Made by a program: the position numbers and the translations under genes
Assembly (NCBI GenBank): GCA_026874595.1
Contig: CM049313.1
Location: 74,576,659 to 74,640,658 of the forward strand
DNA: 64,000 bases
Origin: Sipunculus nudus
Lineage: Eukaryota; Annelida; Sipuncula; Golfingiida; Sipunculidae
Reading direction: 5' to 3'
Notes under the pieces: model-generated
What the model was told of the DNA's origin: nothing
The model's database searches: none
The model's input: the letters and a program-made list of their open reading frames with translations, nothing else
In this document: piece by piece, positions 47,301 to 61,758 of the stretch
Numbering within the stretch: the first letter of the stretch is position 1
Layout: the number at the start of each line of letters is the position of its first letter

Positions 47301-48286
47301 ATAAATATAACAAATCTGCATTACATTTTTATGGCTGGCTGAATGTTTTGCCTTCCATGACAGCATAAGATCGGAAAAAAATTCCACAAGCTGTTAAACA
47401 GTTTACAGTTTCAGTTAATATGACAAAGTGTGGTACGCCTTCTTCTGAGGGGAGTATCGACCACTTCCTTTACATAAAAAGAGGGTATATATAAAAACCC
47501 AACACCCTTTATTGACGGTCTGGAGAGAAAATAGAATATCAGGCACAGAAACCGAAAATATCGTTTGTCACATGCCAAGAGGGTCGATCTAAGTTTCAGG
47601 CAGCGGTTTTGTTAAGAACGTCTTGAAAGTATATAAATACAAGCCGTACACTTATATCATGTTTTATTTACACCCTGCGATACAGAGATGTACAGCATCA
47701 ATACGGCTACATGTGTTAACCTCTATCGAGCTCCTGGTGCTGACAAGATTTGTTTGAACATATCAAGCACCAATCGAAAAATCAGTGGGCATCCTGCCGT
47801 GGAACAAAACAGGCGTTCCGTTTATGTTCACTAATGGTCAAACGGGTCACACGCACGCATTGCCAATTACGACAACAAGCATGTCTATCAAATCCCTGTT
47901 GAGAGAGACGGTCAATTTGAGTGACCAGAGTGCAGTAATTCTATCAGACAGCTGGACCGAAACTTAACTGATGTGATGTATACAAAAGCTTAACGGGCCC
48001 CCGGAACGCGAACCAACTTAGCAGACAAGTGATATACAAATCAATTCGCCCGTTATAGATTCCAGCCATGGGTTATACCACCGGTTTAATCATTTGCATT
48101 AGAGTATAGACCGCTATGGCATAATGTTAATTTACAAACTAGTCCCACTGGCTCAAAGCTTTATTTCAGCTATTGATTATGCGTCATTCAAGCTGGTTGA
48201 CTTTCACGTGATGAATTTTATTAACGCAGTCTAACTGCACCTGCTCCAATAACCCCCAGGCAGTGCTACAAATAACTGAACACAAG

Positions 48287-48347
<61 letters not shown>

Positions 48348-51300
48348 AGTATCTTTTTATATTGTTTCAACTGATGTTTAATACGGAGTTAAACGAATAA
48401 CCTTCAAATGACCCCTGATACTTAGTGGCGCTCTTACAACATTTTGAAAAAAAACTTACAAATGTTTATAAAATATTGCCCAGAATCCAAGTGAGTCATA
48501 TTATATATATACATAAACATATATATATATATATATATATAATATATAATATATATATTACGGTAAATGGCTGAGGGAAAACATGAGTGATAAAATACAA
48601 ACATACTCCATAAAGAGTTGTTGTCGTCACAGCTCAGTGGTCGTATAATCCTGGCGGTCGTAAATGGGGAGTTTACTGTAAATTTGTTCACTAAAACCAA
48701 CATACACTTTATTTTGCGAGCCTCCGACCGCAGGTTTCTGAAAGCACATCGCTGAAAACCCATCAAACTATCCCGCTGGGTATTGCAGCCCTTATGTTTC
48801 TTGCCGTCAGAGGCCATTATATTTAACGAGGGATCCGCGCCCGCGGCCAGATCAAGGTTGATGTATAATTTAATATCTTTTGCAATAAATTCTGTCTAAG
48901 CAGATAACGACTTCTTAATGGCCTGTCTATCTGTCGTAAACCCTTTATAACATAATAGCTTTTACTTTTGCACGGGGTAAAGTTTCATTGCTGATTTTGT
49001 TAAGAATATTATATGAATTTTATATTAATGGACAAAACAACCATTCAGGCTTTCTAATCATCCTGCGCTTACCAATAAGTGTCTTAATTTCATATTCCAT
49101 AAATAATAATAAACCAAATATATAATAGTTATGAAACTACAATAAATATACGCTTTAATAGGTGATAGTGAGGAAATGGGTATGTGCATGACAAACTCAA
49201 GATGCGTTCGTTATTCCATGCATGCCCGCATTTCCCTATGTTATGTTTTTCAGGCCTGCCAGAGGTAAATGACGAAAAAAAAAAAGAGTACGTGCTCCGG
49301 AAAAAATTAGCCTTTAAGGGTGAAAATGAATGAAATAAGCGTCAATTCCCCATTTTTTTTAATCACAGACTGAATAAAGATGAGCTTCGCATAGCACAAT
49401 TGTGTATATATATCGCAGCATGTTGTTCCAAAAGTCAGAAACATACATGGCGCATATCCCCTAGCATGAAGATAAGGGCATTTTCCACATGTTGTAACAC
49501 GTGCTGGACATTTGCACACATATATTAACTCCTTTTCTTAAAAATAGAGTGATCTGGCAGGTTTGTATTTGAAAAAGTTGGTGACGTATCGCTGCACATA
49601 AAGCATAAACTTGTCTACTGAGAGCTGCATTTATATTTTAAACGTAAAGAAAACTACGAGCGAACGGTTCACCATAACTTCATGAATATAACATTACAAA
49701 CACGTCGAACTGGCCCATGAATGAATTAAGACAATATAGTCTCGCGTCACAGGTATAAAAACAAAGGGTATTTATTTTCGCAACGCTGAACTGGAAACCA
49801 CGTATATGCAACTGACATGGCTCTGTTGGAAATGACAAAAGTCACATTCCCCATAAAGGAAAAATAAATATACAATACAAGCACGCAACATTATTCAAAA
49901 GCCATCGTTAATTTCAGTGTTATAGGGATTTTAACTGAACGTCATACCTTCAAAGTTGAAGAAAAAGCCGCCGCGAGCCATAAATCATTTTGATTGCTGG
50001 AACATCAGACCCACTTAAACGTGCTGACCTACAAAACCTGATATCCACAGCCCCAGCTCATATTACTATAATGCTTAGGGTTTTGTGTACACAAATCGCC
50101 CATGAAAAACGTGGCTCTGTTCAACATAAAAGCTACCCGGTTTGTGTTTAAACATTTGCATCGTTTACCATTTTTATCTATTTATCTATAATCTTTTGTA
50201 TACACAGATTAGTCGGCTGATCATACATGCATGGCCATGAGACACTTTTGGAGGTAATACCTTTATTGGCACAACCAAATGCTGCTGATGACGACAAACA
50301 GACCAGATAGTCCTTCGCTTGAAGTGAACCAGGTCCAGTTTCATGACTTTATACTCGTATTTTATTTTTACATGGGACATTTTTTTCACGGACTGTACAG
50401 AACGCAGGGTGGGTGCAGGACGTCATGTCTTCGACAGTGTTTTGAAACAGTCAGGCAGACCTCGAGGTTGTCAGTGTGATAAATAACACTGAGGCTCTCT
50501 AAATATAACACGGGCAACAATAGGCGCTTTACAGGCTAAAGGTTACAAATTACCCCTAATTTCAATGCAATGGTTCCAGTGCTATTTTCAGTGAGAAACA
50601 GAAAGTTTGTTTGTGCATATTTGAGGCGGGTATATATATTAAGCACAGGTGGCCGTGCGCCAAATTAAGTTTATCAGTGTATTATATCGCAATCTCGGAG
50701 AGCAGTAATCGTTTTACCAGCACCTTTAACATTTCAACTTGTTATTTTTACATGCATACATACATCTGTGAACAAATATAAATCGTAGTCACGCAACTCC
50801 TCAACAGTAAGGTCTCGGAATACCCTCACATCGTCCTGAACGCTGAATGTCGAGAACGATGCCAAATGTGTCCTAAGTGGTCAATTTTTATCACTGTCCC
50901 GTAAATCCTGAGGAAATTCCTGTCTCTATTCGCAAAGGGTCTATCACAGCACGAGCTATCAGAAATAATGCTATTGTATAGAGCGGGTGTCCAAACTCTG
51001 TCCTTGGAAAACCCGATCCGGATGTCGCATGGACCTGTGATACGGAAAGAATGTTTAATATGTTAGTCACTTTAGATATTCCTAGTTGTGTTTATATGTC
51101 ACCTTCACCACACAAGAACATTCATTATATCGGTCTCATTTTGTACGACATCAAACGTAACGCTATATGATTTTCTGGAAGAAATTGTACAGGTGATGAT
51201 GTAACACAGGAATAAATACTTTTTACCAAGCAAAATTATGTCTTTGATATTTTCATCTGGAATGGTTTAAAAAACTTTCTGACCTATTCTATCTAATAAT

Positions 51301-54300
51301 ATCCCATTTCTAAAATATACTGCCATTTAGATTTACATTTACGGTGAAAAGCACCAGGTAACTCAAATCCTGTCTCAAACATCACCAACATTTACGGCAG
51401 TGACATATTTCAGGAAACTGCATGAAAGTTATTTTTAATAATCTTCTGATAACAAGCTTTGCGATTTTCTATGAAATTATCAGATTTCACTTTCGAAATA
51501 ACGTTTCAATTTCGAAATAATGCACTGATTATTTTTCTTTAATTTTTTATTCAAAAGAATCAATTTTGTCAACACATGAACACATAAATATATGTCACAA
51601 GTTATGTACAGAAAAGTAAAAAAAGCACGACTACATTATTTTATTACCCATTACCTTTTCAGCGATTAAAAAATCTAGACGCAGTGCCACAAACCTTAGA
51701 GACTAGACTGGGGGAAACTCCAGGGACATGATTCAATTACTTCCGTAAACACTCACAAAAAACCCCCATCATGTGTGCGACACGGGATTTAGTTTGACAG
51801 ATGAACAGCCCGTTTCGATCAGATTTCTCCAAATAACGACACACTGGAGGACTTCCGTCTGCTGAATGTACAAACCCTGAACAAGAAAATGTAGCCAAAT
51901 ATCCCAGTCTGATTAATCAACATTAAGCAGTCAGGTCTAACCCCTTGGCCTAGGTCGGATTGAGATGGGCACCCCAAAAAAAAGGACTGTCGTCTGCCGA
52001 GTGTATAAACCCTGAACAAGAAAATGTAGCCAAATACCCCAGTTTGATTAATCAACTTTTGAAAGTCACATCGAACCTTGGCCAAGGTCGGATTTAGATG
52101 GGCATCTAAAAAAAGGCGCGGCCGCTTGTCGTCTGTTCGCTGTGGTTCATTTCAAGTGGCTCCCCATAGGTAAATATGGAAGACGCTCGTACATGCCAAC
52201 TCTGAGCGTTCGGTACACGGGCAGAGGCGGGCACATATTTAACACCATGAGATACCTGAAGTGAACTTAAAAAAGTCAGGTAGCGAGGTAAAGGCTTGTT
52301 CCCGTCTCATCACTGCTTACTGTTATGAAGTTTAATACAAAATAATTTCGATAAAATTTGGTCTTTGGAACACGCAAGTAGCTAAAGGAAAGGTTCTAAA
52401 TATTAGTTGGAAATTTCAGAGACTTCTTAAAAGGACTGATTAGTGTAATATCAGTAACAAACAATAATGCCTCTGTGACCTTGAAAACTGAGACAAGGTA
52501 ATCCATCTTCATCAGAGGCATAAATGGTGATATGATGACTGTGTCTCTAATTCCTTTAAAATTATTTCGCTAACATTATTTTAGCTTGATCGCTGCTGTG
52601 ACCTTGAAAATGTGTCGATCTCAGAACTGGCCTAGTTCTTCATCAGATGTATATCAATGGTGTGAGTATGATAAATGTGCCTCAAATTATTTTAAAGCTA
52701 TTGCGCTATCATTTGTTAGCATAACCGTTTCTGTGACCTTGAAAAATGCATCAAGATCATCTATCTTTGAACCTGACCTATAGCCCCTCATGACATGCAT
52801 TAATGGTGTTAGTACGGTGACAAAATGTTAAATACTGTCAAGTTTTCAAGTTATTGCACTTATATTAAATATTTTATTTTGTTCGACGCAGACGGACAAT
52901 AACATGAGGGATTTCTATATTTAAACTTATACTAGAGTAACTGCAGTGGCAAACTGATTAAATTCTTTTCAATCAAGAGCTGTCCAGTAAATCTGACGAT
53001 ATTTTGTACAACGAGAGTTGATATTTGAACAATATTTGTAAGCAAGTGACTAAATTAGGTACTCCGGCAGTTACTTTAAATTCACCATCATCTCTTGAAC
53101 AGATTTTGAGAGGAAGTTTTAAGAACAATATTTCAAGGTATTTACGCAGGAAGGTCGTAAACTATACAATTGTACCATATACAGTATCACCTTCTACATA
53201 ACACGATCTTCCTCTCACGGGGACATTTTGTATTTATTTTCCAATTAAAGCTCTAACAAATGCCGCACCTCTGACGCAATCACAGTCAATAATACTGAGC
53301 ATAACAGTGTGTGTCACTGTGCGTTTATGTAAAATAGAGACAGGCAGACAGACAAACCGGACGAAATAGTAATTCAAGACGACATGTTACATTTTTTCAA
53401 AAGCAATTTCCGTTGAGTAAACAAATAGCGCTTTATATTGGAGTAAAAGGGAAATCGAACACCGATCTCATTGGAAGTGAAGGACAAACAAGTCCAATTA
53501 GTTCCATTTGACCAGCGCCCCCCTGAAGGCCAAGTGAAGAGCCGAGGACTTGAACAAACAATCCGTGTTTGGTTACTTTAATCACTTAAAAGTGCTAAAA
53601 ACGGACCGACCGTATTGAATGCTCCGGGCACTGTGACAAAATATTTACACATCCGAACCAAGTTAGGCTCACAGCTTTGCAGCTCAACTTGACGCCTCAG
53701 TAAAAATAAAGAGATTCAGGTTATGTCACGAAACTGGCGGCACTGGCCCCCTTGACGTAAGGGTCTACCGACAGTCCAATATAAATGAATAGGGATATCA
53801 CGGCAAATAGCCTATATAAACGCAAGGCGACTCGTCCTGAGACATATCCAGAGAGAGAGACGTTAACAGTGCATGCAAACAGTGAGACAAGTCAGCCTTT
53901 ATGTGCACATAATATGCATATTAACGTTCAAGGGGAAAACTCCCGACAAAGTGACATAATTATTTTAATTACAAAAGCAGGGTGGATGTGCTACTGACGA
54001 TTTATAACTTAAAGGGGAGAAATGTCCTCTCGACCCTCATTTCTTTTATTTAATTTTTCGTTCGATATATATTTTTTTCTGTATGGAAAGTATTTGAGAT
54101 TATGAGAAAATTTCAAAAAGTCTTCCGAGTTGAAATTATATCATAAACTTAAATCCATTTGAAAATATGAGGCTTGCCCGATACCATGATTAAAGAATTT
54201 GCTGCAGGATAACGAAAAATCCGTTACCATATACAAGGCTGTTCCACATGACTGCGATTGATATCGCTCGACAAAACGCAGGAAACATGATACAAATTTC

Positions 54301-57051
54301 TTTTCAGGGACATTTTACGTCCCTCTTCGGTAGAGGGAAAATTTTTACATCTGCTTCAGCATTCCTAACCATATGACGCAGCAGGATATCCTCTTTCGTA
54401 CATTCATGTACTACATAAAATAATACGCCAAGGGGTACCACTTCAGTACCACGTAAACACAGAAACGCGCGTCACTCATCGACTGATCGACACTCAGTTC
54501 ACGACATGCCTTATCTCTGCCCTCGGAGCGACGGTGTAAATATCGGTCTTCACCTATCATTAAAGGTTTGTTTATCGAAACAGGATCCGGTGTCATCTAT
54601 ATAAATACGCGTATTCTATGCATGTCACATACCACTGACCTTGGTGTGGGCTTAGGTTACACTCGTTTAAATACCAAAGTCACCACGTGACCTTATTGCA
54701 AATATATCTCTCGATGGAGTTTGATTTAACGCATGACTTACGCAACCACCTATACAAATTCGAATATAACGAGCATTCCTTTTAATGGAGACACCTCAAC
54801 ATTTAACATTTCATAAAATACCTGAAGTGGTTATGATTTTTACTATTGGAAAGATAATGACCACGCAGATTTCATTTACTTTAATTAACTATTTGTTACA
54901 TTTTTGCGTCCTCCCGGGGGGTATGCTTTCATTCCCGTTCGTGTCCGTGTTTGTGTGTGTATTTGTTCGCAATATCACTCGCGCAGTCTTGAATGGAATT
55001 TCATGCAATTTTCAGGGCATTTCGGGAAAACGCTAATAAGGAAATGATAACATCTGGATGTGGATCCTGCACATGATCCGGATTCAGCAGCGTCAACAAG
55101 GAATCTTCTTATATAACAGTCACTTATACACGAATGAACTTTGGAATATGGGCCGAATAAGTTAATGCGAACAAGGTGTTTGGCGCATCCCATGGACAAT
55201 AGCGATTTTAAAAATTGTATAGACATACACATTCATCTTAACTTGCCCCGATTTTGAAAATAATCTGTTTACAAACACAAGTGGAAATATGGATACATTT
55301 TTAAGTACTACCAATCTTGATCTTCACAAACATGACATTGACAATATCTTAAAATTTTAAAAGACTGTGGTTGAAAATGGTCTCCTAGTTATTGTATTAA
55401 CTAAGTATCTTATAAACTTTTTAAAATATAGAATCAGTCCGCGATTCTTTTTTTTTCAAAATTCATAATCCTAATGCATTGCCACGGAGATCGAGGAGTG
55501 AAAGCTTTCTTCTGTCTCACGAAAATATGAAAACAACCAGGTCATGGAAACGCATTCATTCATAATCGGTCTGAACTCTATATAAAAAGCTCCGCCAGTT
55601 CCTTACTAACTGGGAGCAACATCCGTCATGACGCCTCGCGGGGGCCATGCCATGTGCAAATCATTTACCTATTTTCCCATAGACTCTAACTCCGTTTCGC
55701 CGAGAAGATAATAAAAAATAAGACATTTCACACATGGGCTGTGCCAAAGCTATATTACCAGGAGCTATTTAATTAGGTCTTGTAGGTGTTCCAAGCATCC
55801 TTAAAAACTACCACTGATATATTATTTCCAATTCTCGAAAAGCACTTTTTACTAGAGGTCGTTTCTTCTCAAAACGGACCTCTTCCAGTTAGGGATTGTG
55901 GGAACGGCCGGGATTACTCGTCTATACGGTCCCACTTCACAATAAAAATCTGTCACAATTAAAGGAATGGGCTTCTGTTCACACTGAACATAAGCATGCT
56001 TACCACAATTTATTTAGTCAAATAAGTCCACTTCACAAAAATACTCAAGTGCACATAGTTTGCCTTGAAACAACGTTTCAATGTCCTATAGCTAAACCTA
56101 AATCCTATGCCCTAAACGCATTTATACCTAAGCCATCAGTGTATTTAGAAGTCCCAGCGCATTGATTTCTTCACCAACAAATCCTTACCAGGAGAGACGT
56201 ACTCTTGTGAGTATAACATTTTGCGCAGTATGCTCACAAAGGTAAATAAAACAAGACTGGTGCCCAGCGTTATTTTCCCAACTACAACAAGAAAAACTTA
56301 CTTTAATTTGAATCAATTTGAACAACATGCTGCAGATTTGCACTTTTCGCGAGTCTCGAGTTTGGTAGACTGCCGATCCTTTATTTTAGACACTTGCCAT
56401 TCTCAAACACGTTAAACGAGACAGAAAAACATATATATTCACATTCAATAGACCTGAGTAACTATATACCTAGAAGCAACGCATTGTTTATACAGTATAC
56501 CCCCCCCCCTCCAGCAAGAGCCCTGACCTAAGCTAACAACCTCCGACCTGGAAACCCTCTAAGGTCCGGTCTGTTGACCCAACGATATACAAAGAATAAA
56601 CAAACCGAGAACTTGAATAAGCTGTGTCTGTGAAACTGAAATGGACAATGTCCCACCTTAGATCGGCTTGTGTTTTGTATTGACGTATTTATATACGAGT
56701 GCAATTACCAACATATATCTCACTTTGTATGAGCAACTAGATCAAAGTCGGTTTGCTGACCTGCTGTGTGTAAATATGAATGGTTTATGAATTATATCGA
56801 TAGTACAGAATCCGAAACACAGAATAGCACGGACACAGCACTTAAAGCCTTTAAGCAGAAGGGCTTCTTCGTTAGATCGACAAAGATCTTTAAGATTATT
56901 TATTGATACTATAGTCATAGATTTAGGAATAGTTTGGGTGGTCATACATGTCCGGGGTACATAGCATGGCACACTTATAAATAAAATTGTCAAATTCTAA
57001 CTAATACTTCCAAGAAGTTAACATTGTTATTATATACAGATTAAATACAAT

Positions 57052-57099
<48 letters not shown>

Positions 57100-57821
57100 T
57101 GTATGTTATTGGCACTGACCGAAAATAACCCTTTAATTAAAGAAACAGACATGGAAAATGTTGATATAATGAAATAGTACTAAGCAGCTTACTCTATCAT
57201 TTATATACGCCTATGGCATCCCGCTACCATTATAGGTATTGAACTGCAGGGTACGACATATTTTTGATGATAACCAGAGCAGATGTTGAACACACAGATC
57301 GTTTATTCACTTGCTTTATTTGTTTATACGCTTATAAAGCCCATCTGGCCTTCCCTGGTCTGCCCTTTGTCCGGCCTTGCCCTCTGCTTATCCGCCTGAC
57401 CTCGCCACTTGACCAGGCTGCTTATCTAATGTTTATCTGTTCCATTAGGAACAATATGCCTCGGGTCACTGCGACTCAGATTTCCAATATACGGACAAGA
57501 ACGATTCTGTGCCTGGAACGTGCAGTACTAGCCACTTAGGGCCATATAGCCTTTTGTCTACTCGGAGTAACAGCCACTTGTAAAACAAGATTACTTTTAT
57601 TTGTGCTATTACAACCCCAGCATAAACAGTCCCATGCAAGGCTATAGTTCATCCCCTTGAAGCCTTATCCCCCTATCTCTTAAATATTATGTATTTTCTT
57701 TCAAGATAGTTAAAATGCCTAGAGGAATATATTCTATGAGTTTATGATGTTTAAAATAGCAATATTTGCGAGTGTCCACACATGACTTAGAAAAGCTTAG
57801 TTAAAAGCTGAATATTAAGTT

Positions 57822-57889
<68 letters not shown>

Positions 57890-60800
57890 ATATCATACCT
57901 GGGCACTACACTAACGCTCATGAAATTTATTTATGAGGTAAATGTTAAGTCTGTATATCAATATTTATTAGTTTATTGACTCATAAATACATAATGTCGT
58001 ACGTTGAGGATAATATCATATCCAAAGAATCTTTTATGTTTAATAGTACTTCATCTTTTGGTCTCTGTAGGTCACAGATCCAGGGCAAATCTTCCAAAGC
58101 CGAAAACCGAAAGGGACAGTCTCTTTTTAATATGATCTATAGCACACTTGTTCTGGAGTATTCTCCAACAGAAACATGTTGTAATAACAAAATTATTTTG
58201 GGCGAGTCGTATTCTGAAAGGCTTTGGACCTTGCAAGGTTTAAAATATGATGTTACCAACCACAAATGCTGTAGTATGTTCCCTGCAAAATGACTGTCCT
58301 TTAAATGTATAAGACTTAATATTGGATATGTTGTTCATGACCGCCACAGAGAGGACATCGGCAACCCATGTTATTGTTAAAGTATAGATTAAGAAAGGCA
58401 TTAAAAGGTTAAGTCTTAAAACTATTCAGGAGCACATGAACAACTACATTGTAATTTATATATAAGAAATAAGAAAAGTTCTGGTTTATTCATTGAATTT
58501 CGTGTTATTTTTATAATTCAAAGGCACTGCAAAGTTATCTCTGTCCATATTTTCAAATGCACTGCAAAATTGGGGAAGTCGGCTATAAACCAGTGACGCA
58601 ATATGGGTCTACCCAATTACATTTCAAAGGAAACCACAGTGTAACCCACAGGAGAAGCACAATACCCGACACATATGGAAATAATGACATATATTGAGTC
58701 TTCATGCTGCATGCTATAATAAGCAATTCATAAGCAGCTGCCTGGCAGATTTAAGACCGCTCCTGTATAGACTTATCATGCAGGATGTTATCAATGTTAG
58801 ATCAATACATGTTAATGGCCCAAACAAGGTAAGTCAAATTAACATGCACAGATTATCAAGGAACTCTATTTATTTATGACCACATTACCAGCATCAGGTA
58901 CTATCCCAACCGGAGTTAAAATGAAAGCATTAAATTTCCGCTTTGCATGGTGGAAGAGTTCGCGGAAGTTTTCAATTAAGTATCATGTTCAAAAAGGAAA
59001 CTATATAGGTAACTCAATGTGACGGTATATACCATTTACAAAATTGTAATAATGGATATACTCAATCCCTCTATTTCAAAGTTGTATCTTATATGGATAT
59101 GTTCATACGTACTTATCTCTTATTTTAACCACTTGTTTTTTGGCCAGTTTGGTTCTTCAGGAAATGACTTTCATTTTCCAATTCAGAATTCCAGCTCATA
59201 AGTTTTATTTCCTATATGCAGGTTACATTTTATGACTGCACGTTCCATTTTGGATATTCATGCTATCCCATTTTGCAAGAGCATTCAAGACTATAAATTT
59301 GTGATAATTCCACACTTTCAGGTTCCTGGGTATTATAGTGTAAAAGAGGAAAGTATTTTGTTGAACCTATAGGAGATTACATGGAACGTCTTTGGTAGAG
59401 CAGACACACCCAAGTACATACTTATATATATAGTGACCTACTGGCTTAATGTTATCACATATAACGCCTAAATGACCCAGGCCAACTTTTGAATCGTATA
59501 TTTAGTCATGATAACGGGGAAAATTTCCAAAGTAAATGTTTGGATTGATGTGCTCAAATGTGTGTATATACACAGATATAATGCTTACAGTACACATATG
59601 ATACCGTCACAAGAAATGGGTATAACACTGAGGATTAAAGCTAAGGCAGAACTAGGTTTACTAATTCAATTTTCATGCCAATAAAACAATATGGGGATGA
59701 TCATAATCATATCTAATCTTGTATATAACCGACAGATAATTCACAAAATATTATATTTTTAAACAACTGCCATTCTGCCAAAGTAAAGTCATTTTTTACT
59801 CCCGTGTTGTCCCTGGTCGAGAGAACTTTTGTCACTTTAGGAACAATATATGTTGCATACTTGTACGGCAATAATGAACTGGCGTCTTTAAAGGTTGGAG
59901 TTACATTTGTATTGACATTTCATAAAGGTTTTAAAACGATTAAATTAAACGTACAAATATAGTGCATACTTGTACGGCAATAGTGAACTGGGGTCTTTAA
60001 AGGTTGGAGTAACATTTGTATTGGCATTTCATAAAGGTTTTAAAACGATTAAATTAAACGTACAGATACATTTACTTAAATATGCATTCAGTCATTCAAC
60101 AAATATAGTTTTTTCCCTTATGATGTGGTGCACATTTTTTTGCCATCATGTTCATATATTCATATATTTCAGTGAATTACATTTTCTTAAATAAATACTA
60201 TACATGCAGGCTCTAAGAAGAAAAATAAAAAAGGATATTTGCACTATTTAAGGTTATACAATCAGGGATATGGTAATTATGGTTAGAATATAAATTCAAA
60301 TTAATCTTGGTATTCTTTCAATACTTTCTTTAAAATCCCTCATGAAACTAGTTAACGGAGAGTTAACAACTTCCATCAGCTCTGCTTTACATTGCTTCAA
60401 ATCATATCTTCTTGACACTTTTAAATTAACATTTTACACAACTGCTTTACCTCCAGTAAAAACATTCATAATTTCACTATCAATATCAGTGGCAATATGT
60501 CTGCTTGATCACAATAACTCTTATAACAACAGAGACCTTGGCTGGTAAGAAATGGTGGACTTTGGCCCACTGCTGTGGGTACCTTCCTGATAACCCTGCT
60601 GACCCTGGTCTTACATTGTAAACAATGGTACACTCTTTAGTACACTATGGGACCTTTGATACTCATGTAGTAGTATCACCTTAGGGTCTATAGTTAACAA
60701 CCATGTTGTGTTATTATTAATATTTGAATTATTTACCACTGATAACCAACGTAAGAATCATAACAATAATTACCTGTAAGTGTCATTATACATGCATGTA

Positions 60801-61190
60801 CAAATGTGAACCAGTGAAAACGCTTCTATATATGTTGCTATAATGTTGCTTCATAATTATATGTTTTGTATATAGTAGTCAATGTTATTTCTTCTGTACT
60901 TGAATGAACTTACTAGCCACTCCCCTCAGGGGCCATGTTACAGATGTATAAGCAAAAGAGAATAAAAGTGAGATTTCCTGTATTTCAATGGACAACACTG
61001 TCACGTTCTATAACAGAACTTACAGAAGTTTGCAATCCAATCCTAATACAGGCTTTTTTACCTTGTCATGCATGTATAGGCCTTTATTGGAAAGATTTTG
61101 CCTTCCAATTTGTGTGGACAACTCTAATGTGATCTTATATAATAATTTGTCTGAAGTATCATGACAATGGCTGAAACATATGCTGATGAT

Positions 61191-61247
<57 letters not shown>

Positions 61248-61707
61248 CTGGCATTGAGGTAACCTGTATAAGTATGTCATTTTGTAACTCATCACCGCCA
61301 CTATCAACCAATCACTCGTATACAAATGCGACAGCAAATTTGCCTGTGGGCCGATTGTATGCCTTCAAAACATTGCGGCAGACAAGAGCATGCAGATAGC
61401 AGGTCTGGGTTGTACAAGCATTCCTGATACTGAGCTGTACTGCACTCTTGTATCTGTGCAATACTGTGCCAGTCACATAATGCTTCTAAAACACAGGTGA
61501 TAACACAGGAACTGTGTACATAAGCTGATAAATCACCAAGGTGCCTCTTATCTGACGATCTCTCAAGATATAGTAATATTAATACAAACATATATCACGG
61601 TAAACATAACATGAAGGCCTGGATATTAATGAAAACGGACGACTTCTTATCACTGATTCACGGTCATAATGAGACATAGGCATAAGACTATGGAAAGTGT
61701 ATAGATA

Positions 61708-61758
<51 letters not shown>

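Larger units (their letters stand above)
46206..51838 (-). other. Intron 1: unassigned stretch with AT microsatellites
   Basis: (TA)n runs at 47262-47297, 48290-48344 and about 48519-48562. A GC-richer patch at 48600-48830 carries a 127-codon minus-strand ORF (MASDGKKHK...) with no recognisable domain. The rest is AT-rich. Confidence 0.5.

Noticed and set aside
48434-48817. 127-codon minus-strand ORF starting MASDGKKHK
   Set aside because: The second half is translated (TA)n microsatellite; no domain in the first half.
61304-61591. Cys-rich minus-strand ORF (CSCLPQCFEG), briefly considered as a channel or secreted-protein exon
   Set aside because: Cysteine spacing does not fit a family I can name, and no good donor closes the exon.
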